The notes: generated from the sequence alone by a model not told the origin. Shown: positions 31,832 to 41,137, numbered from the stretch's first letter. The stretch is 64,000 bases of DNA from Planococcus donghaensis (GCF_001687665.2 NZ_CP016543.2:620001-684000), one strand, 5' to 3'. Numbers and translations: made by a program.

Positions 31832-34102
31832 ATGGCAGAAAAAAGAGATGAAATCATCCTGAGAGGGTTGCAGGAAAATAATTTGAAAAATGTCGATTTG
31901 AATATCCCGAAAGAGAAGATAAATGTGTTTACCGGCCTGTCGGGTTCAGGCAAAAGCTCGGTTGTTTTTGATACATTAGCAACAGAAAGCAGAAGGCAAA
32001 TGACGCTGAACTACCCGCTGTATATCCGGCACCAGATGCCGAGGTATGAACGGCCGCGTGCCGACTTGATGCAGCATTTAAGTCCGGTGGTCGTTGTCGA
32101 ACAGAAACCGGTAAGAGGAAATTCGCGTTCAACTGTTGGCACTTATATGGATATCGATCCGTTGATCCGCTTGCTGTTTTCGCGGATTGGCAGCCCGCCG
32201 ATCGGCTCAGCCGCCGAGTTTTCGAGTGACAGTTCTTTCGGCAAATGTCCGGAGTGCAGTGGACTCGGCGAAATTATTGCGCCGGATATCCACAAACTCA
32301 TCGATCATTCGAAGTCGCTCCGGGAGTCCGCGGTAAGATTCAGACCGCTCGCGCCGCCCGGCTGGCAAGGAAGATGGATGGTGGACGGCGGATTGTTTGA
32401 TCCAGACCTTCCCATCAAGGATTACACAGAAGAAAAATACAATCTTCTGGTCTACGGTCCGCGGGAAGGCGAGCGGGCATTCAGTACTTATTATTACAAA
32501 GTAGGCAATCGAGACATCGAATGGGACGGCATTCTTCCTCGGTTTATCCGCTTGTACATTAACCGAGACCTCTCAAAATTGAAAGTAACGTCGCAGGACG
32601 ATGTGCTGGCGGTAACGGCACGTACACTGTGTCCGATCTGCGAAGGTTCTGGGTTGAATCCGAAAGTGTTGGAAAGCAAAATCAACGGCTTGAATATCGC
32701 GCAGTACGACCGGCTGGAAATGACGGATTTGCTGGGTGAACTGGGGAAAATAAACGATCCGGTTGGTACGTCGATTGCGCAGCAGGTGTTACCGGGTGTC
32801 AAGCAGCTGGTGGATTTGGGACTTGGCTATTTGTGTTTGGCGCGAAAAGTGGGCACTTTGTCTGGAGGGGAAGCGCAGCGCGTGAAAATTGCGCGCCACT
32901 TGGGCAGCAGTCTGAACAATATCACGTATATATTCGACGAACCGAGTGCCGGGCTGCATCCAGAAGAAATCGAGAAGTTGACGCACATGCTGAAAAGTTT
33001 GAGAGACAACTACAACACCGTCGTCGTCATCGAACACAATTTGGCCGTCATTAAAATAGCGGATGAAATTATCGAAATGGGTCCGGGTGCGGGTGTGACC
33101 GGCGGTCGAGTAGTTTATCAGGGCGCACAAGAAGGCTTGCAGAAAGCATCCGCGATCACTGATTTAAACCATAAAGTCGCTGTCAATAAAACCCCGCGAC
33201 AGGTAGAAAACAGTTTTTCAATCAACAATGCATCTGCGAATAACTTAAAAAATGTAAGTGTGGAAATTCCGAAAAACGTGTTGGTGTCGGTATGCGGTGT
33301 GTCGGGTTCTGGGAAGAGTTCGTTAATGTTTGACGCATTTATAGAAAATTATCCCGAAACCATCGCTGTGAGGCAAAGTGGCATTGGAACATCGAGCCGT
33401 TCGACACTCGCGACCTATATGGGAATCATGGATGACATCCGATCGATTCTTGCCAAAGAAACAGGGCAGCCTGTGGGCTTATTCAGCTTTAATTCGATAG
33501 GAGCCTGTCCTGTTTGCGAAGGCAAAGGCGTCACCACGCCGGATGTGGCATTCGCGGATCCCGTCACCGTTACTTGCGAAGCGTGCAAAGGAACGCGCTA
33601 TTCTGATGAGGCGCTGTCGTATCGTCACTTAGGGAAAAATATTGTGGAGATTTTGGAACTGTCGATTGACGAAACCAATCATTATTTGAAAATGCCGAAA
33701 ATCGTTAAAAAAGTGGACACTTTAAAAGATGTCGGCTTGGGCTACCTGACACTCGGCCAGACGACCAGTTCGTTGAGCGGCGGCGAAGTGCAGCGTCTCA
33801 AACTCGCCAGTCACCTGAAAAAAGAAGGGCAGATTTACTTGCTCGATGAACCCTCATTGGGACTGCACACAAAAGACAATGCCCACCTATTAGCTGTATT
33901 CCAAGGACTCGTTGACAGAGGGAATTCGGTGATCCTCATCGAGCACAACCTGGACTTTATCGCGGCAAGCGACTGGGTCATCGAAATGGGTCCAGGTGGC
34001 GGTAAAAGAGGAGGAGAAATCCTATTTGAGGGAACACCGGAAGCGATGCTCGAGTCAGATACGGTGACGGCGAAGTGGCTGAGAAAAGATGCAAAGAGAT
34101 GA
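31832..34102 (+). CDS. UvrA-like ABC ATPase (short UvrA paralogue)
   Basis: A 756-residue protein with two UvrA-type ABC modules: Walker A GLSGSGKSSVVFD and GVSGSGKSSLMFD, signatures LSGGEAQRVKIA and LSGGEVQRLKLA, and Walker B FDEPSAGLHPE and LDEPSLGLHTKD. Zinc-binding CPECSGLG, CPICEGSGL and CPVCEGKG/CEACKGTRY are retained. At 756 residues it is about 190 shorter than housekeeping UvrA and lacks most of the UvrB-binding insertion. Such UvrA2/DrrC-like paralogues are tied to tolerance of DNA-binding drugs. AAAAGGAG precedes the ATG. It lies within the island. Confidence 0.9.
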   Translation: MAEKRDEIILRGLQENNLKNVDLNIPKEKINVFTGLSGSGKSSVVFDTLATESRRQMTLNYPLYIRHQMPRYERPRADLMQHLSPVVVVEQKPVRGNSRSTVGTYMDIDPLIRLLFSRIGSPPIGSAAEFSSDSSFGKCPECSGLGEIIAPDIHKLIDHSKSLRESAVRFRPLAPPGWQGRWMVDGGLFDPDLPIKDYTEEKYNLLVYGPREGERAFSTYYYKVGNRDIEWDGILPRFIRLYINRDLSKLKVTSQDDVLAVTARTLCPICEGSGLNPKVLESKINGLNIAQYDRLEMTDLLGELGKINDPVGTSIAQQVLPGVKQLVDLGLGYLCLARKVGTLSGGEAQRVKIARHLGSSLNNITYIFDEPSAGLHPEEIEKLTHMLKSLRDNYNTVVVIEHNLAVIKIADEIIEMGPGAGVTGGRVVYQGAQEGLQKASAITDLNHKVAVNKTPRQVENSFSINNASANNLKNVSVEIPKNVLVSVCGVSGSGKSSLMFDAFIENYPETIAVRQSGIGTSSRSTLATYMGIMDDIRSILAKETGQPVGLFSFNSIGACPVCEGKGVTTPDVAFADPVTVTCEACKGTRYSDEALSYRHLGKNIVEILELSIDETNHYLKMPKIVKKVDTLKDVGLGYLTLGQTTSSLSGGEVQRLKLASHLKKEGQIYLLDEPSLGLHTKDNAHLLAVFQGLVDRGNSVILIEHNLDFIAASDWVIEMGPGGGKRGGEILFEGTPEAMLESDTVTAKWLRKDAKR

Positions 34103-34313
34103 AAAGGTTTTTCTAACACATCGAGCACATACTGCATATGATTCATCTATGCTAAAAAAATCGGTTTGCTGGAGCAGGTTTAAGGGAAAGTACGTTTATA
34201 AGGGAGTTTTTAGTAATAATAAGAAAGTCTTAACCAATTTTATTACTGGATTCTGGGAACTGAATTGTGATCTATTATTCAGTTAAATATTTTAGAAAAG
34301 GGGAGGAAAAAAG

Positions 34314-35633
34314 ATGACGGAAATTTCGTGGTCAAGATTAATGTTATCTGCAATGCTGATGTCTGTATTGACTTTAGCAGCATGTGGCAATGACGATTCT
34401 TCAGAAGAAGGAACAACCGATGACTCGGATCCTGTAACAGAAGAAAGTACAGAAGAGGGCTCAGAAGAAAGCGCTGAAGAGGGCACTAATGAAAGCGCAG
34501 AAACTGAACCAAAAGTTACGGAGTTTGAACCAGCATTCCCAGAACAAACACGAGCACCTGCAGTAGTGACTGAGACAGAAATTAATACGGAAGTAGTGGT
34601 TGACGGTCTTGGCGTGTCTTGGGGTATGGCAGAGTTTGAACCAAACCGCTTGCTTGTGACGCAAAGAGATGCAGCAGAACTTCTTATCATCAATCTTGAT
34701 GAAGGCTCTGTGTCAGACCCAATCGAAGGTACACCAGAAGTAAATAACGAAGATCAAGGTGGTTTGCTTGATGTAGCGGTTGCACCTGATTTTGATGAAT
34801 CAAGATTAGTGTTTATGACGTTTGCTCAAGATATCGAAGGCGGTACGGTAACTGCAGTTGGTAAAGGGATGTTATCTGAAGATGAAACTTCACTTGAAAA
34901 TTTTGAAGTGATCTTCCAAGCGACACCAGCATATGAAGGTACACTTCACTATGGTGGACGCATTATCTTTGATGAGGAAGGCAACCTATTCTTAACAACT
35001 GGTGAGCGTTCAGATGACCCAATTCGCGAACGTGCACAAGACTTGGATGCTTACTTAGGTAAAGTTATTCACATTACACAAGACGGAGAACCGGTAGATT
35101 CAAATCCGTTTATCGAAGATGAAGAAGCGCTAGATGGTATTTACAGCTACGGTCACCGTAATATTCAAGGGATAGATTATAACCCTGCAACAGGAGACTT
35201 ATGGATTGTTGAATTTGGTCCACAAGCTGGGGATGAACTGAATATTATTGAACCTGGTAATAATTACGGATGGCCAATTGTTTCTTATGGTATTGAATAC
35301 TCTGGTGATTTGATCAATGGCGGTATTTCAGAACACGAGGCGCAAGGTTTTGTGGAACCAAGATATTATTGGGATCCAACAAGTGCACCAAGTGGTATGG
35401 CATTCTATGATAATGACGCAATTCCTGAGTGGGAAAACAACTTGTTCATCGGTGGTTTAGCACCGAGCTATATTGTCCGTGTCGTTATTGAAGATGACAT
35501 GATTGTTGGAGAAGAACGTCTGTTAACAGATGAAGGCGAACGTTTCCGTGACATTCTTGTAACTGAGGCTGGCGCGCTTATTGCCATCACGGATGGCGGT
35601 ATGGTTTATAAGGTTTCTGCAGGAGGGGAATAA
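34314..35633 (+). CDS. Lipoprotein PQQ-dependent aldose/sorbosone dehydrogenase-like protein
   Basis: A 439-residue protein. It has a lipoprotein signal with an LAAC lipobox, a roughly 50-residue Asp/Glu/Ser linker, and a six-bladed propeller of the GSDH/Asd (PF07995) family with LHYGGRIIFDEEGNLFLTTGE, YSYGHRNIQGIDY and VEFGPQAGDELN motifs. Members oxidise aldose sugars with PQQ at the outer face of the membrane. No PQQ synthesis genes are seen, so the cofactor must come from elsewhere or the protein is not an active dehydrogenase. GGGGAGG precedes ATG 34314. Confidence 0.87.
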   Translation: MTEISWSRLMLSAMLMSVLTLAACGNDDSSEEGTTDDSDPVTEESTEEGSEESAEEGTNESAETEPKVTEFEPAFPEQTRAPAVVTETEINTEVVVDGLGVSWGMAEFEPNRLLVTQRDAAELLIINLDEGSVSDPIEGTPEVNNEDQGGLLDVAVAPDFDESRLVFMTFAQDIEGGTVTAVGKGMLSEDETSLENFEVIFQATPAYEGTLHYGGRIIFDEEGNLFLTTGERSDDPIRERAQDLDAYLGKVIHITQDGEPVDSNPFIEDEEALDGIYSYGHRNIQGIDYNPATGDLWIVEFGPQAGDELNIIEPGNNYGWPIVSYGIEYSGDLINGGISEHEAQGFVEPRYYWDPTSAPSGMAFYDNDAIPEWENNLFIGGLAPSYIVRVVIEDDMIVGEERLLTDEGERFRDILVTEAGALIAITDGGMVYKVSAGGE

Positions 35634-35677
35634 GTTATTGTTCTCTGAAAGCATCTAACTTTATAACAATAGTAAGA

Positions 35678-35717
35678 AGCAGGCAATCATGGAAACCCGT
35701 GATTGCCTGCTTTTTTT
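35678..35717 (+). terminator. Rho-independent terminator
   Basis: AGCAGGCAATCA pairs with TGATTGCCTGCT, followed by a T-run. It ends the aldose dehydrogenase gene. Confidence 0.92.
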
Positions 35718-35902
35718 GTCTGTACAGGTAATTAAATTATTAAAGTTTGCCTCTGTATAAAAAACTATTCCGAACAAGTTAGATTTTATACATAGGGACA
35801 GGTTTTGACATGTGAAAAAGTAAAGTATGTGAGCTAGGTTAAATCGACTCTGCGATAAAAATAACGAAATATTCAAACTTTTTCAGTCTTCCGACTGGTA
35901 AT

Positions 35903-35924
35903 CGAACATAGGTTCTGTTATATT
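35903..35924 (+). promoter_or_regulatory. Candidate LexA (SOS) box over a promoter
   Basis: CGAACATAGGTTCT at 35903-35916 is close to the Bacillus LexA consensus (CGAAC-N4-GTTCG). A TATATT -10-like hexamer starts three bases later (35919-35924). It lies about 40 bases upstream of the 35959 start. Whether LexA binds here is inference. Confidence 0.4.
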
Positions 35925-35958
35925 AAGTGCATACCACTATGGAATGAGGTGTATTTCG

Positions 35959-36285
35959 ATGGTGCTTGCGATTAAAGAAGTGAACGGATTTGAAAAAGGG
36001 AAGAAATATACGAGAGATCTTAAGCTTTTGTCGTGCTTTAAAAATGACGAATATCGTGTAGTCGCTTTAGGAGATAAAGATGGCAATGTTCTTTATTGGA
36101 CAACCACAAAAAATTCACCTGAATATCAAAATTTCCGCATAAAAGCTACCTACACATTTAAAGTTAGCTATATTTCTACAGTATTTGACCCTTCTACTCC
36201 TAAGGTTGTTATTGCAGAATTGAATGACCTAACAACTGAGAACAGTATGCATGGGAAGGCAGACCAATATAAATTAAATGCTTAA
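35959..36285 (+). CDS. Small protein, unknown, possibly SOS-linked
   Basis: A 108-residue protein with alternating hydrophobic strands (RVVALGDKDGNVLYW, FRIKATYTFKVSYI) that could form an OB-like barrel. GAGG at 35946-35949 favours ATG 35959 over the upstream ATG 35944. Not recognised. The putative LexA box in its promoter and an OB-like strand pattern would suit a single-stranded nucleic-acid-binding role, but this is conjecture. A terminator follows. Confidence 0.65.
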   Translation: MVLAIKEVNGFEKGKKYTRDLKLLSCFKNDEYRVVALGDKDGNVLYWTTTKNSPEYQNFRIKATYTFKVSYISTVFDPSTPKVVIAELNDLTTENSMHGKADQYKLNA

Positions 36286-36302
36286 TATATATAATTGTAA
36301 AA

Positions 36303-36331
36303 AGAACCTTGGCAGTCTCAAGGTTCTTTTT
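36303..36331 (+). terminator. Rho-independent terminator
   Basis: AAGAACCTTG pairs with CAAGGTTCTT around GCAGTCT, followed by a T-run. Confidence 0.88.
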
Positions 36332-36496
36332 GTTTAGCTTTATAATTGTTTTGCTCCCTGGGAAGAGGAAATTAACTTTGTGGCGATTGCGATTGGGCTA
36401 ACGAATGGAAAAAGCGGGGCTGATCAAAGAACTGAAATTTATGTATCCGAAACGGACCGGGTTGTTGGATGAGTTGGGGAAGATTGGGGAGGGTTA
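36332..36496 (+). pseudogene. Repeat-element 3' arm plus remnant of a SWIM-type protein gene
   Basis: 36335-36366 (TTTATAATTGTTTTGCTCCC then TGGGAA) matches the 3' arm of the island repeat. Directly behind it a frame encodes GLIKELKFMYPKRTGLLDEL and ends at TAA 36496. This resembles the C-terminal tail of SWIM zinc-finger family proteins, but the preceding frame is broken and no start exists. It looks like the leftover end of a lost cassette gene. Confidence 0.45.
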
Positions 36497-36573
36497 AATA
36501 GACGAGTGCGCTGGGAAACAAAGCAATAATATGCAATGATAGTATAAGCAAGTAAACATAAAGGAGTGACACA

Positions 36574-37035
36574 ATGGACGGATTAGTAAAACAAAAATTA
36601 GGTGAGATACTCGATGTGTTTGAGGGGCTTCCTCATTGTAAAGTTGAGCCGAGTGTAGACGATCAGCTTGTAATCACCAGTGAAAAACCGGTTCTGTGGA
36701 GTGACTCACTCGAGAACCAAGATGCGGAATCTACGCATAAAATCGGAACGATTAAACCACACAAAGCGTCACTTGGGCTTTATATCGATTTTCCGCATGG
36801 TTATATTGATGACAGCAAGCTAGAAAAAATTATGAACCCTGAAGGAACGTTAATGTATTATCCGCCTGGTACGAAGACGTCTACTGTGAAAAGCTGGTGG
36901 CGGTTCCGCTCTGATGAAAAATTTGACAGTATCCACCTGGTTTTAAGAAAAATTGAGTTAGCTTATTATAATTTTAAAAGGGAAGACTGGATTGAGTTAA
37001 TGCGAGAGATTACTGACGCTCATGAAGAAAAATGA
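36574..37035 (+). CDS. Uncharacterised soluble protein
   Basis: A 153-residue protein with AAAGGAG before the ATG. It contains a central IGTIKPHKASLGLYIDFPHG segment and a C-terminal WWRFRSDEKFDSIHLVLRKI helix pair. No membrane segment and no recognised motif. Repeat copy 8 follows immediately, as for other island genes. Confidence 0.7.
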   Translation: MDGLVKQKLGEILDVFEGLPHCKVEPSVDDQLVITSEKPVLWSDSLENQDAESTHKIGTIKPHKASLGLYIDFPHGYIDDSKLEKIMNPEGTLMYYPPGTKTSTVKSWWRFRSDEKFDSIHLVLRKIELAYYNFKREDWIELMREITDAHEEK

Positions 37036-37037
37036 AA

Positions 37038-37195
37038 ACCGGCTCCTTAGACAGAAGTAATTCTAATGGATGACGACAACAAACAATAGTATATAACTGA
37101 TCCATTGCTACACCTGCGAAATCAACATCGCAGGTGTAGCTTTTTTCATTCTATTCATTTTCAAAAATAATGTGCGATCTAGAGAATTAGGAAGG
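37038..37195 (+). repeat. Island repeat element, copy 8
   Basis: CGGCTCCTTAGACAGAAGTA, ATTCTAATGGATGACGACAA, CCATTGCTACACCTGCG, a perfect CTACACCTGCGA/TCGCAGGTGTAG hairpin with a T-run, and TTCTATTCATTTTC. Base changes in the central stem are compensated relative to copies 6 and 7, so the hairpin is conserved while its sequence varies. It starts two bases after the preceding stop. Confidence 0.75.
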
Positions 37196-37316
37196 TAAGC
37201 AATTGCGAAATTGGGTAAAGATGAATAGAGTGAATCGATTTACCTGAAATCTATAAGAGCGAATTAGAAAGCTCTTATGTGCGTTCCAGGACTATTTAAG
37301 AAGTGAGGGAAAGCCC

Positions 37317-38552
37317 GTGGAATACATTTTCATTTCGGTTGCAGTGATACTGACTTTGCTAGTTGCTGTCTTTATTTACTTTAGAAAGGAAAGGCAGGCC
37401 TTAGCGCAAATAGAAGAACTACACGTTGAAGAAACGACAGAAGAAAGCGATACGGTTGAACCAGAGCCAGAAGATGATGACAGCCAGTTGAACCCGACAG
37501 TATCGGAAGTAGATAAAGAGGAAGTCGTCAAAAGCGGGTATGAGAAAATCGAACTGCCCACGAATATGATTCCGATTATTGCCCAGACCCTAAAAGACGG
37601 AGCGGTCGTGCTCCACCAAAGTCGGACGTACCGCGTGGAGTTCAGCCCGGAAGTAGTGAAGGGTCTGAAAGATAAGAGCATGAAGTTGATTGGTCGGGTA
37701 GATGGCAAAGGGTATATGCCGGCAGTGAAAAAAGAGGGCGTGAAAGGAATTTATGAACAAGCGGTTCTTGTGAAGCGTATAAATCCAGCGCTTTTGGCAC
37801 ACGCGAGCGTGAACTTGTTGACGACGGTCGTTGGCCAGCAACAGCTCATGGAAATCCAAAGCTCCTTGAAAAGCATGGAACAAAAGCTCGAAGCTTTGAT
37901 TCAGCACCGGGAAAATGATTTTGCAGGACGGATCGAGGCGCGCTTTGGCTATTTCAAAGAAGTCATTGAACGCTTCCGCCGAAACGGCATTACGCTTGGT
38001 GGGGTGGAAGATGCAGAAATTGAAGGGTTTTATACGGCGACCTTGCAAGATTTAAACGTATTGATGAAAGACTTGAAAGGGATCGTTGCAAACATCGAAG
38101 GCTTAAAAGAACACGAAACGCTACGGAAATGGGGAGAAGCTCCCGTGAAAAAAGAGTACGAGCAGCTTGTTGGGCAGTTTAACGCCAAGCAAGAGCTTGT
38201 GCTGCTCAATGTACAGTTTATTGAGGAATGCTACGAACCGTATCTCCGGACCATCCGGAACTTTGAGGAAGCGGCCGTCAAATCACAGGCATTAGCGGCG
38301 ATTGTTGTAGAGAACCATTCCATCATTAGAGCGATCGAAGAAAAAGTAAAAAGCATCGAAGAAAACTACAGAGTGAAGATTAATTTTGGCATCAAGGCTT
38401 TAAAATACCGCAATTTGGAGAGCTTAAAGGAACTTTCGCCCAAAAAAATCAGCCAGCAACAAGTAGCGGAAAAAGAGATTCCGTCCGAATTGCTGGTTGA
38501 AGTGATGGAAGATGATAGGGCTTATGCATATGTGCGCGCGAAAAACGAATAG
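37317..38552 (+). CDS. Membrane-anchored coiled-coil protein, unknown
   Basis: A 411-residue protein with one N-terminal transmembrane helix (about 3-21), an acidic linker to about 65, a small domain (about 75-150) and a long helical region (about 160-390) likely to form coiled coils. GTG 37317 follows GAGGG. The layout (anchor, acidic linker, long coiled coil) resembles RmuC-like or scaffolding proteins, but I cannot name the family. It lies at the right edge of the island. Confidence 0.7.
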   Translation: MEYIFISVAVILTLLVAVFIYFRKERQALAQIEELHVEETTEESDTVEPEPEDDDSQLNPTVSEVDKEEVVKSGYEKIELPTNMIPIIAQTLKDGAVVLHQSRTYRVEFSPEVVKGLKDKSMKLIGRVDGKGYMPAVKKEGVKGIYEQAVLVKRINPALLAHASVNLLTTVVGQQQLMEIQSSLKSMEQKLEALIQHRENDFAGRIEARFGYFKEVIERFRRNGITLGGVEDAEIEGFYTATLQDLNVLMKDLKGIVANIEGLKEHETLRKWGEAPVKKEYEQLVGQFNAKQELVLLNVQFIEECYEPYLRTIRNFEEAAVKSQALAAIVVENHSIIRAIEEKVKSIEENYRVKINFGIKALKYRNLESLKELSPKKISQQQVAEKEIPSELLVEVMEDDRAYAYVRAKNE

Positions 38553-38648
38553 TTGAAACCATACTAAAAAACACTCTTTGTTGATTGCTTGGCATCTCCA
38601 TGCTGATACATCGATAAGAGGGAAAACGAAAGCGGAGGGGTGTCTCTG

Positions 38649-39323
38649 GTGAACCGACTTTTAGCGATTAGTGATATTCACGGAGAGCTTGAATTGTTTA
38701 ATGAGTTATTGGAGAAGGTAGAATATGACGCCGCAGTAGATCAGCTGATTTTACTAGGAGATTATGTAGACCGAGGGCCGAATTCAAAAGGGGTATTGGA
38801 CCGCGTCATGGAATTGAAAAAGCAGGGAGCCATTGTTTTGCGGGGCAACCATGACCAAATGATGCTGGAGGCGGCAGACGGGGAACCTGGAGCGAAAATC
38901 AACTGGATACGTAATGGGGGACTAGCTACATTGCAAAACTACGGTTTTTCCGTAGTGGATACAACTCTTCCTGTGTCACAACTCTTTTGGGAGCATATTG
39001 AGTTTATTCGGAAAACAGCTTATTACCATGAAACGGATGATTATATTTTTGTGCATGCTGGGGTTCAACCGGGTATCCCGCCTCACGAAACGGACCCTTA
39101 CCTGTTAATGTGGATTCGCCAGGAATTTCACCAAGGATATTCGGGAGAAAAGACGGTAATTTTTGGCCACACTCCGACCTTTGTACTTCGAGAGACGGAA
39201 AATTACGCTGTTTATTTCGGCGACAATCAGATTATCGGAATCGACGGAGGCGCGGTTTACGGTGGGCAATTAAATTGTTTAGAACTGCCGAGTAGGAAGG
39301 TTTATTGGGTAAGGAAAAGCTAA
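38649..39323 (+). CDS. Metallophosphoesterase (PP2A-like/PrpE-type)
   Basis: A 224-residue calcineurin-like phosphoesterase: SDIHGE, GDYVDRGPNSKGV, LRGNHDQMM, then HAG and FGHTP in order, all five metal-site motifs. This set is typical of bacterial serine/threonine phosphatases and diadenosine-tetraphosphate hydrolases such as PrpE. GTG 38649 is nine bases from GGAGGGG, whereas GTG 38640 touches it. It is monocistronic with a terminator after it. Confidence 0.88.
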   Translation: MNRLLAISDIHGELELFNELLEKVEYDAAVDQLILLGDYVDRGPNSKGVLDRVMELKKQGAIVLRGNHDQMMLEAADGEPGAKINWIRNGGLATLQNYGFSVVDTTLPVSQLFWEHIEFIRKTAYYHETDDYIFVHAGVQPGIPPHETDPYLLMWIRQEFHQGYSGEKTVIFGHTPTFVLRETENYAVYFGDNQIIGIDGGAVYGGQLNCLELPSRKVYWVRKS

Positions 39324-39339
39324 TATGAGGACAGATTTA

Positions 39340-39379
39340 CATAAAAAAGTCGCAGTTAAATATGCGGCTTTTTTTATGT
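39340..39379 (+). terminator. Rho-independent terminator
   Basis: ACATAAAAAAGTCGC pairs (one G-T) with GCGGCTTTTTTTATGT around an A-rich loop. Confidence 0.85.
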
Positions 39380-39671
39380 GAAAGGAATCTCTTAAGTCAA
39401 CTAACTCGTGGTTAGTATTTTCAAATTCAATAGTCTGTGCAGCTGAAAGTGTTTCACGAATTTTACCGTTCCCTGTGAGATGCACTATATATGACAACCA
39501 ATGGACCAATACAAAATCCGCATGGTAGTTCAGTAGTACTCATAGAAGCTATACCATTTGATTTATTTTTGTAAATATTCAAATTATTTCGTGTTCCGTA
39601 GTTGTTATTATGATTTCCATTTAATAGAATAAAATAGAAATAAGAGTGATTTTCCAAAAGGAGGAAATATA
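39380..39671. other. Intergenic promoter region
   Basis: About 290 bp, AT-rich, without a supported gene. It holds the promoter of the LVIVD protein gene; no convincing operator seen. Confidence 0.4.
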
Positions 39672-41060
39672 TTGGTGATTAAAAAGTCTTTTGCTCATGT
39701 AATGCTTGCTTCCGTATTGGCGCTATCAGTGGTCCCTACTGCTTTGGCGCACGATGAACTCGATAGTTCAGGTGTATCAAAAGGAGAGCAAGGAGTATTT
39801 TCCAATGAAGAAATTGCAAATCTGAGCGAAGCGAAGGTGGAAGGATCTAAAAATCTTTCATTCCTTAAGGAAGCTGGCGCAGCTCAGTTAAAAGAAATTG
39901 ATGGCGTCCAAAACAACACAGCTGATGTCTTCGCCTATAAAGGCTATGCCTACGTCGGCACGCATACAGCCAATGGAGGCAACGGCGGCGTTCGAGTTTT
40001 TGACTTGAAAGACCCTGCCAATCCGGTAGAAGTTGCGGTCTTTGCAAACGAGGACGTAGATAATACGTGGCAGGAAAAAGTCATCGTCAAAAGTATTAAT
40101 ACTCCCGACTTCAAAGGTGACCTAGCCGTCGTGAGTGTCCAGCAGTTGAACCGCAATGCAAAAGATACGTCCGGCGGATTCTTGCTATATGATGTGACCA
40201 ATCCGACCAACCCCAAAAAGCTTGGCTACTGGGAAACCTACGAAAACACGCGCGGTACCCATGAACTTTACTTGACGATGCAAGGAAACAAAGCACTTGT
40301 CCTGGCTTCTAATCCATACGCTGATTACTACAGCCACGGCGAACACAAAGACTTTACGATTGTCGATGTGTCCAATCCGGCAGAACCGGAAACATTGTGG
40401 GAATTCGATCCACGGATTCTGGATGAAGTACCCGCTGATTTTAATGGCTACCACTGGAAATCGCCGGATGGCAAAACTCGTCCTGTGTTCAATCACAGTG
40501 TCATCACTGACAATAATGCGCAATATGCTTATGTTTCCATGTGGGATCTTGGCACCATCATCTTTGATATTACCGACCCGGAAAATCCAGTCTATTTGAG
40601 CAGCACTGACTATGCATCTAATCAGCAAGGCTCAGCCCATTCAGCAGCTTTGGCCAAAGGCGGCAATGTACTGATTGAAACCCGTGAAGTCTCTATGCCG
40701 GTGCGTCCGGGCTACGAGGAGTCCTATGGCTATACGCGAATCTTTGATATTAAAGATAAAGCGAATCCTGTGTTATTGAGTGAGTTTAAAACGGACTTGA
40801 CCGAAAAAGTCGAAGATGGCCCGACGTTTAACAATACGGTGCACGATCCGAAAGTGCATGGCAACACACTTTACTTGAGCCATTATGCGGGCGGAGTTTA
40901 TACAGTGGATATCACTGACCCGGCCAACCCGAAACAAATCGGCCAATATACGCCTGACCAAGCAAATGTCTGGGGTGTATTCGTGGATCGCAATTACGTC
41001 CTGGCTTCTGATATGGGCCAAGGTTTGAAAGTGCTTGTAAAAAATAACGCCAAACAGTAA
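39672..41060 (+). CDS. Secreted LVIVD-repeat beta-propeller protein
   Basis: A 462-residue protein with a cleavable signal peptide (about 1-27, ending TALA). It then has at least five LVIVD-type repeats of the form VxVFDLKDPANPVEV, LYDVTNPTNPKKLG, TIVDVSNPAEPETL, IFDITDPENPVYLS and TVDITDPANPKQIG. These build a beta-propeller usually found on bacterial and archaeal surfaces; no enzymatic role is established. GGAGG lies seven bases from TTG 39672 and ten from GTG 39675. Confidence 0.87.
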   Translation: MVIKKSFAHVMLASVLALSVVPTALAHDELDSSGVSKGEQGVFSNEEIANLSEAKVEGSKNLSFLKEAGAAQLKEIDGVQNNTADVFAYKGYAYVGTHTANGGNGGVRVFDLKDPANPVEVAVFANEDVDNTWQEKVIVKSINTPDFKGDLAVVSVQQLNRNAKDTSGGFLLYDVTNPTNPKKLGYWETYENTRGTHELYLTMQGNKALVLASNPYADYYSHGEHKDFTIVDVSNPAEPETLWEFDPRILDEVPADFNGYHWKSPDGKTRPVFNHSVITDNNAQYAYVSMWDLGTIIFDITDPENPVYLSSTDYASNQQGSAHSAALAKGGNVLIETREVSMPVRPGYEESYGYTRIFDIKDKANPVLLSEFKTDLTEKVEDGPTFNNTVHDPKVHGNTLYLSHYAGGVYTVDITDPANPKQIGQYTPDQANVWGVFVDRNYVLASDMGQGLKVLVKNNAKQ

Positions 41061-41092
41061 ATGGTGGATAGAGCGGAAAAAATAAACTAGAA

Positions 41093-41137
41093 AGGAGCAG
41101 TGCCAGTTATTCCCTGGCGCTGCTCCTGTTTTTTTTC
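41093..41137. terminator. Rho-independent terminator
   Basis: AGGAGCAGTGCCAG pairs (one G-T) with CTGGCGCTGCTCCT, followed by a T-run. About 50 bases beyond it, GTTTGCGACATAGGA (41192-41206) is an isolated match to the right tip of the island repeat. Confidence 0.88.

Noticed and set aside
23600..37195. Classical integron with attC sites
   Set aside because: The elements lack recognisable GTTRRRY/RYYYAAC core sites and no integron integrase is in the window. Kept only as an analogy.
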